Source: Novosphingobium sp049354825 (GTDB lineage: Bacteria > Pseudomonadota > Alphaproteobacteria > Sphingomonadales > Sphingomonadaceae). Taken from it: a stretch of DNA of 64,000 bases. The notes under the pieces are model-generated. The model ran no database searches and was not told the DNA's origin. It saw only the letters and a program-made list of their open reading frames with translations. Where the stretch lies: the NCBI RefSeq assembly GCF_049354825.1, contig NZ_CP186480.1, positions 2,046,001 through 2,110,000 on the forward strand, read 5' to 3'. Positions 52,516-63,125 of the stretch are shown here, piece after piece; positions within the stretch are counted from its first letter, which is position 1, and the number at the start of each line of letters is the position of its first letter. Position numbers and translations under genes: made by a program.

Positions 52516-52917
52516 TCAGGCCGCGGCGATGGCGGCGGCGATCTCGGCCGATGAATGCGACGTCAGCGTCTTGGGCAATTCGCCCACCAGCGCCTCGCGC
52601 AGCTTGCCGTGATAGTGCTTGCGCATCTCGCCCAGCGTCACCGGATCGGCAATGACGAGAAGGTCGCTGATCGCGTGCGTCAGCACGGCGTGGTTCAGAT
52701 ATTCGGCCACGCCGGCCGCGTGCGCGAATTCGTCCATGTCCTCGGATCCCGAGGTACCGCTGTCCTGGTGGCGCATGCCGGCGCTGCGGTTGGTGTCCGA
52801 CACCTCCGGCGTGCCGAGCGCGGTCAGCTCGATCGCTGTGGTATCGTTGCCGCTGCGCATCATCACGAAGCGTTCACCATCGGCGATGGCGACGTGGGTG
52901 TGGGGCGGAAGTATCAT
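52516..52917 (-). CDS. Host-attachment-family protein
   Basis: A 133-aa protein resembling the 'protein required for attachment to host cells' family: N-terminal THVAIADGERFVMMR, a central HQDSG-type segment, and C-terminal DLLVIADPVTLGEMRKHYHGKLREALVGELPKTLT. Related domains appear in release-factor-like (eRF1/baeRF) folds. The function here is unknown; a host role is not implied. GGAG lies before the ATG, and the gene is divergent from the DUF4142 gene. Confidence 0.8.
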   Translation of the reverse strand: MILPPHTHVAIADGERFVMMRSGNDTTAIELTALGTPEVSDTNRSAGMRHQDSGTSGSEDMDEFAHAAGVAEYLNHAVLTHAISDLLVIADPVTLGEMRKHYHGKLREALVGELPKTLTSHSSAEIAAAIAAA

Positions 52918-53069
52918 GGCGGTCGTCTCCGGGACTAAGGGTGCGTGGCTCTCCCTTACCTAACGGGCGGCGGCCGCGTTTGGTCCGCCGATGGCACGAA
53001 CTTTTGTGGCGGGAACTCGCCCGATGAGGAGATGTTGTTCGATCAGTCTCACAACGAAGGGTCATCACC

Positions 53070-53669
53070 ATGAAAAGCCGGGTACTTTCCCTGATCGCCT
53101 GCGGCACCTTTGCGCTCGCCACCGCGGCGTGTTCCGACAAGACGCCTGATACCGCCGCCAGCGACGCCGCCAGCGACATGGCATCGGCGGACGCGGCCGA
53201 CACGATGGCGTCGTCGACGATGGCTTCTCCGAACACGGCTGAGGCCCAAGGTGGCGCGGCCACGTTCCTCACCGATGCGATGAAGGGCGACAACAGCGAA
53301 GTGAAGCTGGGCAAGCTCGCCGCCAGCATGGGTAGCGCCGCTGGCGTCAAGGCCTTCGGGTCGATGCTCGCAACCGATCACGGCAAGGCCGCCAAGGACG
53401 TGGCGGCGCTGGCCGGCAAGATGGGCGTGCCGACCACGACCGCCACCAAGGCCGAGGCCGATGCCGAATATGCCAAGCTGCAGGGCCTCAGCGGCGCCGC
53501 CTTCGACACGGAATTCGCGCGCTACATGGTCGAAGACCATACCAAGGACATCGCTGCGTTCGAAAAGGAAGCCGCCAGCAGCGATCCCGCCGAGGTGACC
53601 GCACTCGCCAAGGCGACGCTGCCGACACTGAAAAAACACCTCGCCGCCGCCCAGGCACTGGCGAAGTAG
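53070..53669 (+). CDS. DUF4142 lipoprotein
   Basis: A 199-aa protein with signal peptide and lipobox TAAC (Cys about 21), a Ser/Ala/Asp-rich spacer (about 22-62) and a DUF4142 ferritin-like helical domain (FLTDAMKGDNSEVKLGKLA, FGSMLATDHGKAAKDVAALAGKMGV, FARYMVEDHTKDIAAFEKEA). The N-terminal CSDKTPDTAAS resembles the CGDKTADDAA of the alanine-rich lipoprotein at 45866. DUF4142 proteins are periplasmic or outer-membrane and of unclear role. GAAGG precedes the ATG. Confidence 0.88.
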   Translation: MKSRVLSLIACGTFALATAACSDKTPDTAASDAASDMASADAADTMASSTMASPNTAEAQGGAATFLTDAMKGDNSEVKLGKLAASMGSAAGVKAFGSMLATDHGKAAKDVAALAGKMGVPTTTATKAEADAEYAKLQGLSGAAFDTEFARYMVEDHTKDIAAFEKEAASSDPAEVTALAKATLPTLKKHLAAAQALAK

Positions 53670-53673
53670 ACGC

Positions 53674-53706
53674 AAAAAAAAGGCCGGGGATCGCTCCCCG
53701 GCCTTT
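53674..53706. terminator. Bidirectional terminator between the DUF4142 and groEL genes
   Basis: A perfect 12-bp stem (53679-53690 with 53695-53706) around TCGC, preceded by eight A residues that give a U-run to the groEL transcript on the minus strand. Confidence 0.9.
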
Positions 53707-53744
53707 CCTGTTGGTAAGTCGGACTTGCCGACCCTGGCGGGTCT

Positions 53745-55382
<1,638 letters not shown>

Positions 55383-55423
55383 TGTGTGCTTCCTTGCTTA
55401 GATAGGATGGGAAAAGCGCGTGC

Positions 55424-55711
55424 TCAGGCGATGACGCCGAGGATGTCGCTTTCCTTCATGATGAGCAGGTCTTCGCCGTTCACCTTGACCTCGGTGCCCG
55501 ACCATTTGCCGAACAGGACCTTGTCGCCGGCCTTGACGTCCATCGGGGTGATGGTGCCGTTTTCGGCGCGGGCGCCGGTGCCGACGGCGACGATCTCGCC
55601 CTCGCTCGGCTTTTCCTTGGCGCTGTCGGGGATGATGATCCCGCCGGCGGTCTTTTCATCGGCTTCGATGCGGCGCACGAGCACGCGGTCGTGCAGCGGA
55701 CGGAAGTTCAT
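55424..55711 (-). CDS. groS: Co-chaperonin GroES
   Basis: Lid of the GroEL cage. The 95-aa protein starts MNFRPLHDRVLVRR, has the mobile loop EKTAGGIIIPDSAKEKP, and ends ESDILGVIA. GGGAG lies seven bases upstream of the ATG at 55711. The leader holds a CIRCE operator and a sigma-70 promoter. First gene of the operon with groL. Confidence 0.98.
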   Translation of the reverse strand: MNFRPLHDRVLVRRIEADEKTAGGIIIPDSAKEKPSEGEIVAVGTGARAENGTITPMDVKAGDKVLFGKWSGTEVKVNGEDLLIMKESDILGVIA

Positions 55712-55744
55712 GGGGTGCTCCCTTTTTCCATGACAAAGTGCGGA

Positions 55745-55771
55745 TTGGCACTCCCACACGGAGAGTGCCAG
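55745..55771. promoter_or_regulatory. CIRCE element (HrcA operator) upstream of groS
   Basis: TTGGCACTC (55745-55753), a nine-base spacer, and GAGTGCCAG (55763-55771) match the CIRCE consensus TTAGCACTC-N9-GAGTGCTAA, with a few changes at the outer positions. It ends 34 bp before the groS ATG and covers the expected transcription start. Confidence 0.92.
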
Positions 55772-55778
55772 CGGCGCG

Positions 55779-55807
55779 CATATGGGTCGTGCCCGGCGGG
55801 TCGTCAA
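55779..55807 (-). promoter_or_regulatory. Sigma-70 promoter of groESL
   Basis: On the minus strand, TTGACG (55802-55807), a 17-bp spacer, and CATATG (55779-55784) form a near-ideal -35/-10 pair. The CIRCE element starts seven bases downstream, so HrcA would block the polymerase directly. Confidence 0.8.
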
Positions 55808-55837
55808 GGGTAGGCGCCAGCGCCTGGCACAATCCGA

Positions 55838-57244
55838 TCAGCCGGCGGGATGGACCGCAGTCAGCCCCAGCCGGTCGCGCGCCAGCCAGCGCCAGCCGAG
55901 CAGGATCGAGACCACCACCAGTCCCGCCATCAGCCCCAGCCAGATGCCCGTTCCCGCCAGCGCGGTCAGGAAGCCGAGCAGGATCGCCGTCCCGAAGCCG
56001 GGCAGCCAGTATCCGAAGATCGCGATGGCCATCGGCACGCGGGTATCCTGCAGGCCGCGCAGCGCGCCCGCGGTCACCGCCTGCGCGCCGTCGAACAGCT
56101 GGAACGCGGCGGCAACGACGATGTACTGCAGTGCGAAACCGACCAGGGCAGCATTCTGCGCCGCGTCGGGGTCGATGTAGAGGCGCAGGATCGTGCGCGG
56201 AAACAGCGCCATGACCAGCCCGGTCAGCGCCATGAAGCCGATGCCCAGCGCGATGCCGGCATTGCCCGCGTGACCCATCCCGGCGCGGTCCCCGGCGCCG
56301 TAGTGATAGCCGACCCGGATCGTGGCGGCCTGGCCGATGCCGTATGGAACCTGGAACGCCAGCGCGGCCAGCTGCAGGACGAGCGTGTGCCCGGCCAGTT
56401 CTGCTTCGCCCAGCCGGCCCATCAGGAAGGCGGCGCCGCTGAACAGCCCGGCCTCGGCCAGGATCGTGCCGGTGATCGGCAGGCCGATGCGGACGAGATC
56501 GAAAAAACGCGGCCAGTCGCTTCGCCAGAACCGCCCGAACAGACGGTAGCGGCGAAAGCGCCGGTCCGAAAAGATGATCGCCATGTAGGCCAGCATCATC
56601 GCGCAGGCGGTTATCACGCTGGAAATCGCCGAACCCACCAGTCCCAGCGCCGGGGCGCCGAAATGGCCGAACACGAAGGCGTAGTTGCCCAGCGAATTGA
56701 CCGCCAGCGCCAGCAACGTCACCGCAGTGGCGATGCCCGCACGCCCCATCGCCGATACGAACGTGCGCAGCAGCCAGGCCATCACATTGGGCAGCGCGGC
56801 CAGCGCCAGCACCGCCAGGAACGCACCGGCCTGGCGCGTTACCTCCGGGTCCTGCCCGGTGGCGCGCATGAACGCCTCGCCCCCCAGGCACAGCGCCGCG
56901 ACGATCACGCCCGACAGCAGCGCGAGCCAAAGCGCCATGCGGAACGTGCGCCGCACTTCGCGAACCGCGTGGCGGCGGCGGCCGAGCTCGGCCGAAATCA
57001 GCGGGGCGGCTGCCCCGACCAGTCCGGTCGACGACCACATCAGCAGCCCGAAGATCGACACCCCAAGCGACGAGGCGGCAAGCGCCAGTGGCCCGAGCCG
57101 GGCGACGAAGATCACGTCGACCGCGTAGACCATCATCTGGATCAGGTTGGCACCCGCCAGCGGCAGCGCGAGCGCCACCGTGGCGGCAAGTTCGCCGCGC
57201 CGGGTGGAGGCGCCAAGGCCGGCAGGAAGGTCTGTGCGCGTCAT
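55838..57244 (-). CDS. MATE family efflux transporter
   Basis: A 468-aa inner-membrane antiporter with about 12 helices in two similar halves. The family pattern near the N-terminus is ALPLAGANLIQMMVYAVDVIFVARLGPLALAA. It exports cationic drugs or metabolites using sodium or proton gradients; the substrate is not known. The start at 57244 (MTRTDLP) gives the family length. It is divergent from the PagL gene with 83 bp between the starts. Confidence 0.9.
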   Translation of the reverse strand: MTRTDLPAGLGASTRRGELAATVALALPLAGANLIQMMVYAVDVIFVARLGPLALAASSLGVSIFGLLMWSSTGLVGAAAPLISAELGRRRHAVREVRRTFRMALWLALLSGVIVAALCLGGEAFMRATGQDPEVTRQAGAFLAVLALAALPNVMAWLLRTFVSAMGRAGIATAVTLLALAVNSLGNYAFVFGHFGAPALGLVGSAISSVITACAMMLAYMAIIFSDRRFRRYRLFGRFWRSDWPRFFDLVRIGLPITGTILAEAGLFSGAAFLMGRLGEAELAGHTLVLQLAALAFQVPYGIGQAATIRVGYHYGAGDRAGMGHAGNAGIALGIGFMALTGLVMALFPRTILRLYIDPDAAQNAALVGFALQYIVVAAAFQLFDGAQAVTAGALRGLQDTRVPMAIAIFGYWLPGFGTAILLGFLTALAGTGIWLGLMAGLVVVSILLGWRWLARDRLGLTAVHPAG

Positions 57245-57327
57245 CGGCCGGCCGCGATAGCCGCCCCTCGGGGCCTGCGCCAGCACCGTTCACCAATGCG
57301 AAAGCGCCGTGCTATCATGGGCGCGGC

Positions 57328-57870
57328 ATGCTTCGTCACGCTCTGATCGCGGCCTGCGCCGCCGCCGCCGTTGCCGCCGTTCCCGCTCAGGCCCGCGAAG
57401 CCTATGTCGGGGTGCACAAGCACGAGGTGAACACGCCCTTCACGCTCGACATCCCCGAAGGCGGCGCCGACATCCAGTTCGGCGTGCGCTGGGATCGGCA
57501 AGCCGGCCTGGCCTTCATCGGCAAGCCCGCGCCTTACGTGATCGGATCGATCAACACCCAGGGCGACACCTCGTTCGCCGGCGCCGGGCTGAGCTGGCCG
57601 CTACCGATCGGGAAGAGCCTGTACGTACGGCCGGGGCTGGGCATGGTGGTCCACACCGGACCGGACCTGCGCTTCGACCCGGTGACGTTCCGGCGCACCG
57701 ACCTGGGCAGCCGCGTGCTGTTCGAACCCGAACTGGCCGCGGGCATCCACGTCAGCCCGCGCATCTCGGTCGAGGCGAGCTGGACGCACATCAGCCATGC
57801 GCGAATCTTCAACCGCGACCAGAACCCCGGCATCGACATGATCGGCGCGCGGGTGAACCTGGGCTTCTAG
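57328..57870 (+). CDS. pagL: PagL-like lipid A 3-O-deacylase (acyloxyacyl hydrolase)
   Basis: A 180-aa outer-membrane barrel with a signal peptide (to about residue 22) that removes the 3-O acyl chain from lipid A. The C-terminal active-site region has His154 and Ser156 in WTHISHA, followed by NPGIDM and the terminal Phe (VNLGF). In the characterised enzyme the third residue is Glu; here Asp170 lies nearby and could serve, which is uncertain. The residue after the Ser is His rather than the usual Asn. It converges with the ICMT-like gene. Confidence 0.82.
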   Translation: MLRHALIAACAAAAVAAVPAQAREAYVGVHKHEVNTPFTLDIPEGGADIQFGVRWDRQAGLAFIGKPAPYVIGSINTQGDTSFAGAGLSWPLPIGKSLYVRPGLGMVVHTGPDLRFDPVTFRRTDLGSRVLFEPELAAGIHVSPRISVEASWTHISHARIFNRDQNPGIDMIGARVNLGF

Positions 57871-57903
57871 CCGCGCTCTGGGGACGCCTGCGCGCGGGCG
57901 GGT

Positions 57904-58536
57904 TCAGAAAACGCCGGGGATCATCCGCCAGCGCACCTTCTGCATGAAGGCGCGATAGGCCGGATCCTCGCTCAGCAAGCGCTCCTCGGCCAGCAGCCGC
58001 AGGACCTGCGCCCACCAGGCGATGACGTAGAGCACCAGGTTGAGCGGCGACCACATCAGCAAAAAGATGCCGACGTGGACCACCAGGTAGCCCGCGTACA
58101 TCGGATGGCGCACGAAGCGGTAAGGGCCGTCGCTCTTGATTCCGCGGTTGGCCGGGGCAATGCCGAAGCTGCGGCGCAGGAACAGCTTGGCCCAGATCTG
58201 GAAGCAGTTGCCGAACACCACCAGCGCCACGCCCAGCGGCACCAGCGCGGGCACGGGACTTGGCCCGGGGGTCATCAGCAGCGGCGCGGCGGTGGCGGTG
58301 ATCGCCAGCAGCCAGTCGCCCAGCCGCACTGAGATAGCCTCGGTCGGGCGGCGTACCAGCACGAAGAACAGCACGGTTGTCTCGGCGACGAGGACAAGCG
58401 GGGCGAACGGGTTGGTGTTGCCGATTACCCGCTCGACCAGGAAGACCCACAGGAGCACGACGGCCACCTGCTCGATCCTGTCGAGCACCGCCGGACGCAG
58501 GAAGCGCGGCGGCGCCAGTGTTGCGGCATGATCCAT
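57904..58536 (-). CDS. ICMT-like membrane methyltransferase family protein
   Basis: A 210-aa integral membrane protein with about five helices and a C-terminal motif DGPYRFVRHPMYAGYL, the signature of isoprenylcysteine carboxyl methyltransferase and related phospholipid methyltransferases. A later EERLLSEDPAYRAFMQ segment is also conserved. The substrate in bacteria is not known. The start is the ATG at 58536 (MDHAATL). It is divergent from rplJ. Confidence 0.85.
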   Translation of the reverse strand: MDHAATLAPPRFLRPAVLDRIEQVAVVLLWVFLVERVIGNTNPFAPLVLVAETTVLFFVLVRRPTEAISVRLGDWLLAITATAAPLLMTPGPSPVPALVPLGVALVVFGNCFQIWAKLFLRRSFGIAPANRGIKSDGPYRFVRHPMYAGYLVVHVGIFLLMWSPLNLVLYVIAWWAQVLRLLAEERLLSEDPAYRAFMQKVRWRMIPGVF

Positions 58537-58669
58537 TGTCGAAAGTCCCCCGTTACAGCCTCGGAGTGGCAGAACAGGGTTAACAAGGAGTTTCCGCGCG
58601 AGCCGCGGCCCCGATAACAATTGACTCCGGCGCGCCTTTGCGCCAGTGGCGCGCCCGTTCCGGTAAGTT

Positions 58670-58860
58670 CGCTTGCCGGACGTCCGTCCGAGACCGCCGG
58701 TGGGTCTGCCAGGTTCCTGGCTCCCTTAATCTCCGGCCTAGACGGGGCAAAGAGTTTCACCGGCCATGCTGGCCAGGTGCTTCGCGTCCATCCGGGCGCG
58801 CTCCTTCCCCTTCGAACGGAATAGCCCGTGCCGCAGCTGCGGCACGGACAACGTAGCCGG
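58670..58860 (+). promoter_or_regulatory. Putative L10 leader (rplJL autoregulatory region)
   Basis: The 369-bp gap before rplJ has no supported gene. Its distal part contains conserved-looking leader segments (GAGACCGCCGGTG, CTTAATCTCCGG, GGCCTAGACGG) and a perfect 22-bp palindrome at 58826-58847 that would form a tight hairpin. In many bacteria such a leader is bound by L10 to repress the operon. Exact boundaries are a guess. Further upstream, TTGACT at 58621 is a possible -35, with no clear -10. Confidence 0.5.
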
Positions 58861-58905
58861 CCGTGTTCGCCAAAACGAACGCGGCCATGTGTGAAGGAGT
58901 AAGGC

Positions 58906-59421
58906 ATGGATCGTTCGCAAAAAGCCGATTCGGTCGCTTCCCTGAACGCGGTCTTCAACGAGGCCGGCGTGGTGGTCATCGCCCGCAACCTCGGCATGAC
59001 GGTGGCCCAGTCCACCCAATTGCGCACGAAGGTCCGCGACGCGGGAGCGGCTTACAAGGTTGCGAAGAACCGTCTTGCCAAGCTGGCCATCCAGGACACC
59101 GACTATGTCGGCATCGGCGATCTGCTTTCGGGTCCGACCGCCATTGCCACCTCGGTCGATCCGGTCGCCGCGGCGAAAGCCGTCGTCGATTTCGCCAAGA
59201 CCAACGATCGCATCGAGATCGTCGGCGGTGCGATGGGGTCGCAGGTTCTGGACGCGGACGGGATCAAGGCGCTCGCCTCGATGCCGAGCCTCGACGAACT
59301 GCGGGCCAAGCTTATCGGCCTCGTCAACGCTCCGGCGACCAAGATCGCCCAGCTCTCGACCGCTCCGGCGGCCAAGCTGGCGCGCGTCTTTGGCGCCTAT
59401 GCCGCGAAAGAAGCCGCTTAA
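58906..59421 (+). CDS. rplJ: 50S ribosomal protein L10
   Basis: Base of the ribosomal stalk that anchors L7/L12. The 171-aa protein has the N-terminal VFNEAGVVVIARNLGMTVAQ strand, KVAKNRLAK and the C-terminal stalk-binding helix. AAGGAG lies seven bases before the ATG. It is cotranscribed with rplL. The usual rplK-rplA upstream and rpoB downstream partners are absent here. Confidence 0.97.
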   Translation: MDRSQKADSVASLNAVFNEAGVVVIARNLGMTVAQSTQLRTKVRDAGAAYKVAKNRLAKLAIQDTDYVGIGDLLSGPTAIATSVDPVAAAKAVVDFAKTNDRIEIVGGAMGSQVLDADGIKALASMPSLDELRAKLIGLVNAPATKIAQLSTAPAAKLARVFGAYAAKEAA

Positions 59422-59485
59422 GACCGTTCTTTAAACGATTTCGCCCGGCCGTTTGCCGGGCGCCCACAATCAGGAGTGAAGCATC

Positions 59486-59863
59486 ATGGCCGATATTGCC
59501 AAGCTTGTTGAAGACCTTTCGAAGCTGACCGTCCTCGAGGCGGCCGACCTTGCCAAGGCGCTGGAAGAAGCGTGGGGCGTTTCCGCCGCCGCTGCCGTCG
59601 CCGTTGCCGCCCCCGCGGGCGGTGGCGCCGCTGCCGAAGCCGCCGAAGAGAAGACCGAGTTCGACGTGATCCTGACCGGCGACGGCGGGAAGAAGATCCA
59701 GGTCATCAAGGAAGTCCGCGCCATCACCGGCCTGGGCCTGACCGAAGCCAAGACCCTCGTTGAATCGGCTCCCAAGGCCATCAAGGAAGGCGTCAACAAG
59801 GCCGAGGCCGAAGACATCAAGGGCAAGATCGAAGCCGCTGGCGGGACCGTCGAGGTCAAGTAA
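59486..59863 (+). CDS. rplL: 50S ribosomal protein L7/L12
   Basis: Flexible stalk protein that recruits translation GTPases. The 125-aa protein has an N-terminal dimerisation domain, an Ala/Gly hinge (VAVAAPAGGGAAAEA) and the C-terminal domain with TGLGLTEAKTLVESAPKAIKEGV. It ends at a strong terminator, so rpoBC are not in the same transcript here. Confidence 0.98.
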   Translation: MADIAKLVEDLSKLTVLEAADLAKALEEAWGVSAAAAVAVAAPAGGGAAAEAAEEKTEFDVILTGDGGKKIQVIKEVRAITGLGLTEAKTLVESAPKAIKEGVNKAEAEDIKGKIEAAGGTVEVK

Positions 59864-59895
59864 GCGCTTCGGCCTTTCCAGGTCGAAAACGAAAA

Positions 59896-59931
59896 GGGGC
59901 GGTCCGCGCATGTCGCGGGCCGCCTTTTTTT
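59896..59931 (+). terminator. Rho-independent terminator after rplL
   Basis: An 11-bp GC-rich stem (59898-59908 with 59914-59924, one wobble pair), loop CATGT, followed by TTTTTTT. It ends the rplJL transcript. Confidence 0.92.
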
Positions 59932-60040
59932 GGTCCCCATGCAGGCACCGGCAGCCCGCGCACCCAGTTCCTTGTTCCGGCGGGGTATTTATGCCCGGCG
60001 TTGCAACCTGCGGCGCGCTGGTGCGTATTGCCCTGCGACC

Positions 60041-60343
60041 ATGATCGCAGCAGCACTTCTCCTCTTTCAGCAGACTGCCGCGGCCGCGCCGCAGCCAGAC
60101 ATCGAACTGCACGCGCGCGTGTCCGCAAAGTCGCTGCGGGTCGAGCGTCAGGGCCGCGCCGAAGTGACAGTCCATGCCGAGCCGTTGCTCGACAAGACCA
60201 CGCTGATCACACCTTCGAAACTGGTGCCGAACGGCACGACCGTCTCCAACGTCACCGTCTCGCTCGACGCCGCGGTGACGCTGGCCGATCCATCCCAACC
60301 CGCGCTCGTCACGCAGACCCCGTCAACAGGAGGAAACCCATGA
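60041..60343 (+). CDS. Small secreted protein of unknown function
   Basis: A 100-aa protein with a hydrophobic signal (about 2-17), then a predicted beta-rich part (IELHARVSAKSLRVERQGRAEVTVHAEP) and an N-rich end. No family is recognised. The stop overlaps the ATG of the next gene (ATGA), and AGGAGG lies inside its end as the ribosome-binding site of that gene, so the two are translationally coupled and likely act together. Confidence 0.65.
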   Translation: MIAAALLLFQQTAAAAPQPDIELHARVSAKSLRVERQGRAEVTVHAEPLLDKTTLITPSKLVPNGTTVSNVTVSLDAAVTLADPSQPALVTQTPSTGGNP

Positions 60344-60999
60344 TCCGCAGCCTCGCGCTCGCAGCCGCCGCCGCTGGCACACTGGCCGCCACCCCGGCCC
60401 TCGCCCAGAACCGCACCGGCGTCGCCAACCCCTCGCCCGCCGCCGCTGCGGCCCTTAATTCCAGCACCCAGCCCGATGTCCTGCTCGACATCCCGAACCT
60501 GTCGGTCGAACAGATCACGCTCGAGGTCGACAACCTGCAGGCGCACATCGCGCTCGACGCGCGGCTCGGCAATTTGCTCAAGCTGACCGCTGGCGCGGAC
60601 GCCTCGATCGACAAGGTCAAGCTCGACATCAAGGGCGTGAAGGCCCAGGCGACATTGATCGTACGGCTCGACAACGTGCGCGCCATTATCGAGCGCACGC
60701 TGCAGACGATCGACAACAACCCGGCCATCATCCAGACGCTGGGCAGCACGGTAAACAACACCGTCGGCACCGTCGGCGGCGTGGTCAACAACACCGTTAA
60801 CACGGTCGGCAACCTGACCACCGGGCTGCTGCGCTCGGGCGCGGTGCTCGACATCGCGCGCAGCGGGCTGTCGACAGTTTCGTCCACGGTCGATGCCGCT
60901 GGCAATACCGTGCGCCGCCTGCGCGCCAGCGACGGGGCGGTCTACGAAGTGGTAACCGACACCGCCAACAAGATCCTGCGTTCGGCGAAAGTCGGCTAG
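60340..60999 (+). CDS. Secreted protein with Asn/Val/Gly repeats, unknown function
   Basis: A 219-aa protein with a signal peptide cleaved near ALAQ (residue about 23). An amphipathic alternating region follows (DVLLDIPNLSVEQITLEVDNLQAHIALDAR), then imperfect repeats of VNNTVGTVGG/VVNNTVNTVGN (about 133-160) and a charged end. A perfect AGGAGG lies upstream. The early pattern resembles membrane-associated or lipid-binding repeats, but no named family is recognised. It is coupled to the upstream small secreted gene. Confidence 0.65.
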   Translation: MIRSLALAAAAAGTLAATPALAQNRTGVANPSPAAAAALNSSTQPDVLLDIPNLSVEQITLEVDNLQAHIALDARLGNLLKLTAGADASIDKVKLDIKGVKAQATLIVRLDNVRAIIERTLQTIDNNPAIIQTLGSTVNNTVGTVGGVVNNTVNTVGNLTTGLLRSGAVLDIARSGLSTVSSTVDAAGNTVRRLRASDGAVYEVVTDTANKILRSAKVG

Positions 61000-61002
61000 G
61001 CC

Positions 61003-61779
61003 CTAGCGCAGCGACGCGGCCCGCTCGGCAATGCGGGCCACGGCCGCGTCGTGGATTGCGGGCGAACTGACCAGCACGCCAAAGGCGCGCGGGTCGCGCT
61101 TGTTGTAATTGAGTGGCTGGCCGAACGCATCGGTGACCGCGGCGCCGGCCTCGCGCGCGATCAGTGCCGCAGCGCCGATGTCCCATTCCCAGCCCCAGCG
61201 CAGCGTCGCCACCAGGTCGGCCTCATCAGCGGCGACCATAGCGATGCGCAGGGCGATGGAGTTGGGTTGATCGACCAGGACAAGGTCGGCGTCTTCGCGG
61301 GGCAGGTCGTTTGCCGGCACGCGCGCGCCGGCCAATTCGGTTCGGCGCGAAGCGATCAGGATCACCCCGTTGCGCATCGCGCCGTGTCCCGCTTCCGCCT
61401 CCCAAGCCTCGCCGCGCGCGGGCGCGGCAAGGAAGCCCAGCAGCGGTCGGCCGGCGCTGACCAGTGCGACCGATACGGCCCAACCGGGGCGACCGCGGAT
61501 AAAGTCGCGCGTCCCGTCGATCGGGTCGACCAGCCAGATCAGCTCGCCCGCCAGTCGGTCCGGTGCGTCGATAGTTTCCTCGGACAGCCAGCCGGCTGCG
61601 GGCAGCAGCCGCGTCAGCTCGCGCTTGAGGAAGGCGTCGACCGCCAGGTCCGCCTCGCACACCGGATTGCCGGGCGCCTTTTCCCAGACCTGCAGCGTGT
61701 GCCCGGCGCCGGGCCACCGGGCCATGGCGATGCGGCCGGCTTCGGCAACGATCTCGGCCAGGTGCGCGCGGTCGATCAT
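61003..61779 (-). CDS. Inositol monophosphatase family protein (CysQ-like)
   Basis: A 258-aa Mg-dependent sugar or nucleotide phosphatase. Motifs are EE in SEET, WLVDPIDGTRDF (metal ligands Asp and the DGT loop), and WDIGAAALIAREAGA. It could be 3'-phosphoadenosine-5'-phosphate phosphatase (CysQ) or an inositol phosphatase; the sequence alone does not decide. It is convergent with the secreted-unknown pair and divergent from sucC, with a 139-bp gap. Confidence 0.87.
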   Translation of the reverse strand: MIDRAHLAEIVAEAGRIAMARWPGAGHTLQVWEKAPGNPVCEADLAVDAFLKRELTRLLPAAGWLSEETIDAPDRLAGELIWLVDPIDGTRDFIRGRPGWAVSVALVSAGRPLLGFLAAPARGEAWEAEAGHGAMRNGVILIASRRTELAGARVPANDLPREDADLVLVDQPNSIALRIAMVAADEADLVATLRWGWEWDIGAAALIAREAGAAVTDAFGQPLNYNKRDPRAFGVLVSSPAIHDAAVARIAERAASLR

Positions 61780-61918
61780 CGGGTGTTTGTGAGCACCGCC
61801 GAGCGGGCTGGCAAGCCCGCCTGCGCGGCGGCAAAGGTCTTTTCAACCGCGCCCAACCATGCTTAGGGCGCCTTGCCCGGCCCATTCGTGGCCGCAAATC
61901 CCGGCGACAGGAACAGGC

Positions 61919-63118
<1,200 letters not shown>

Positions 63119-63125
63119 GCGCGGC

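Noticed and set aside
52516..52917. Host-attachment protein as a sign of symbiosis or pathogenicity
   Set aside because: The family is widespread in free-living bacteria; the name reflects its first description only.
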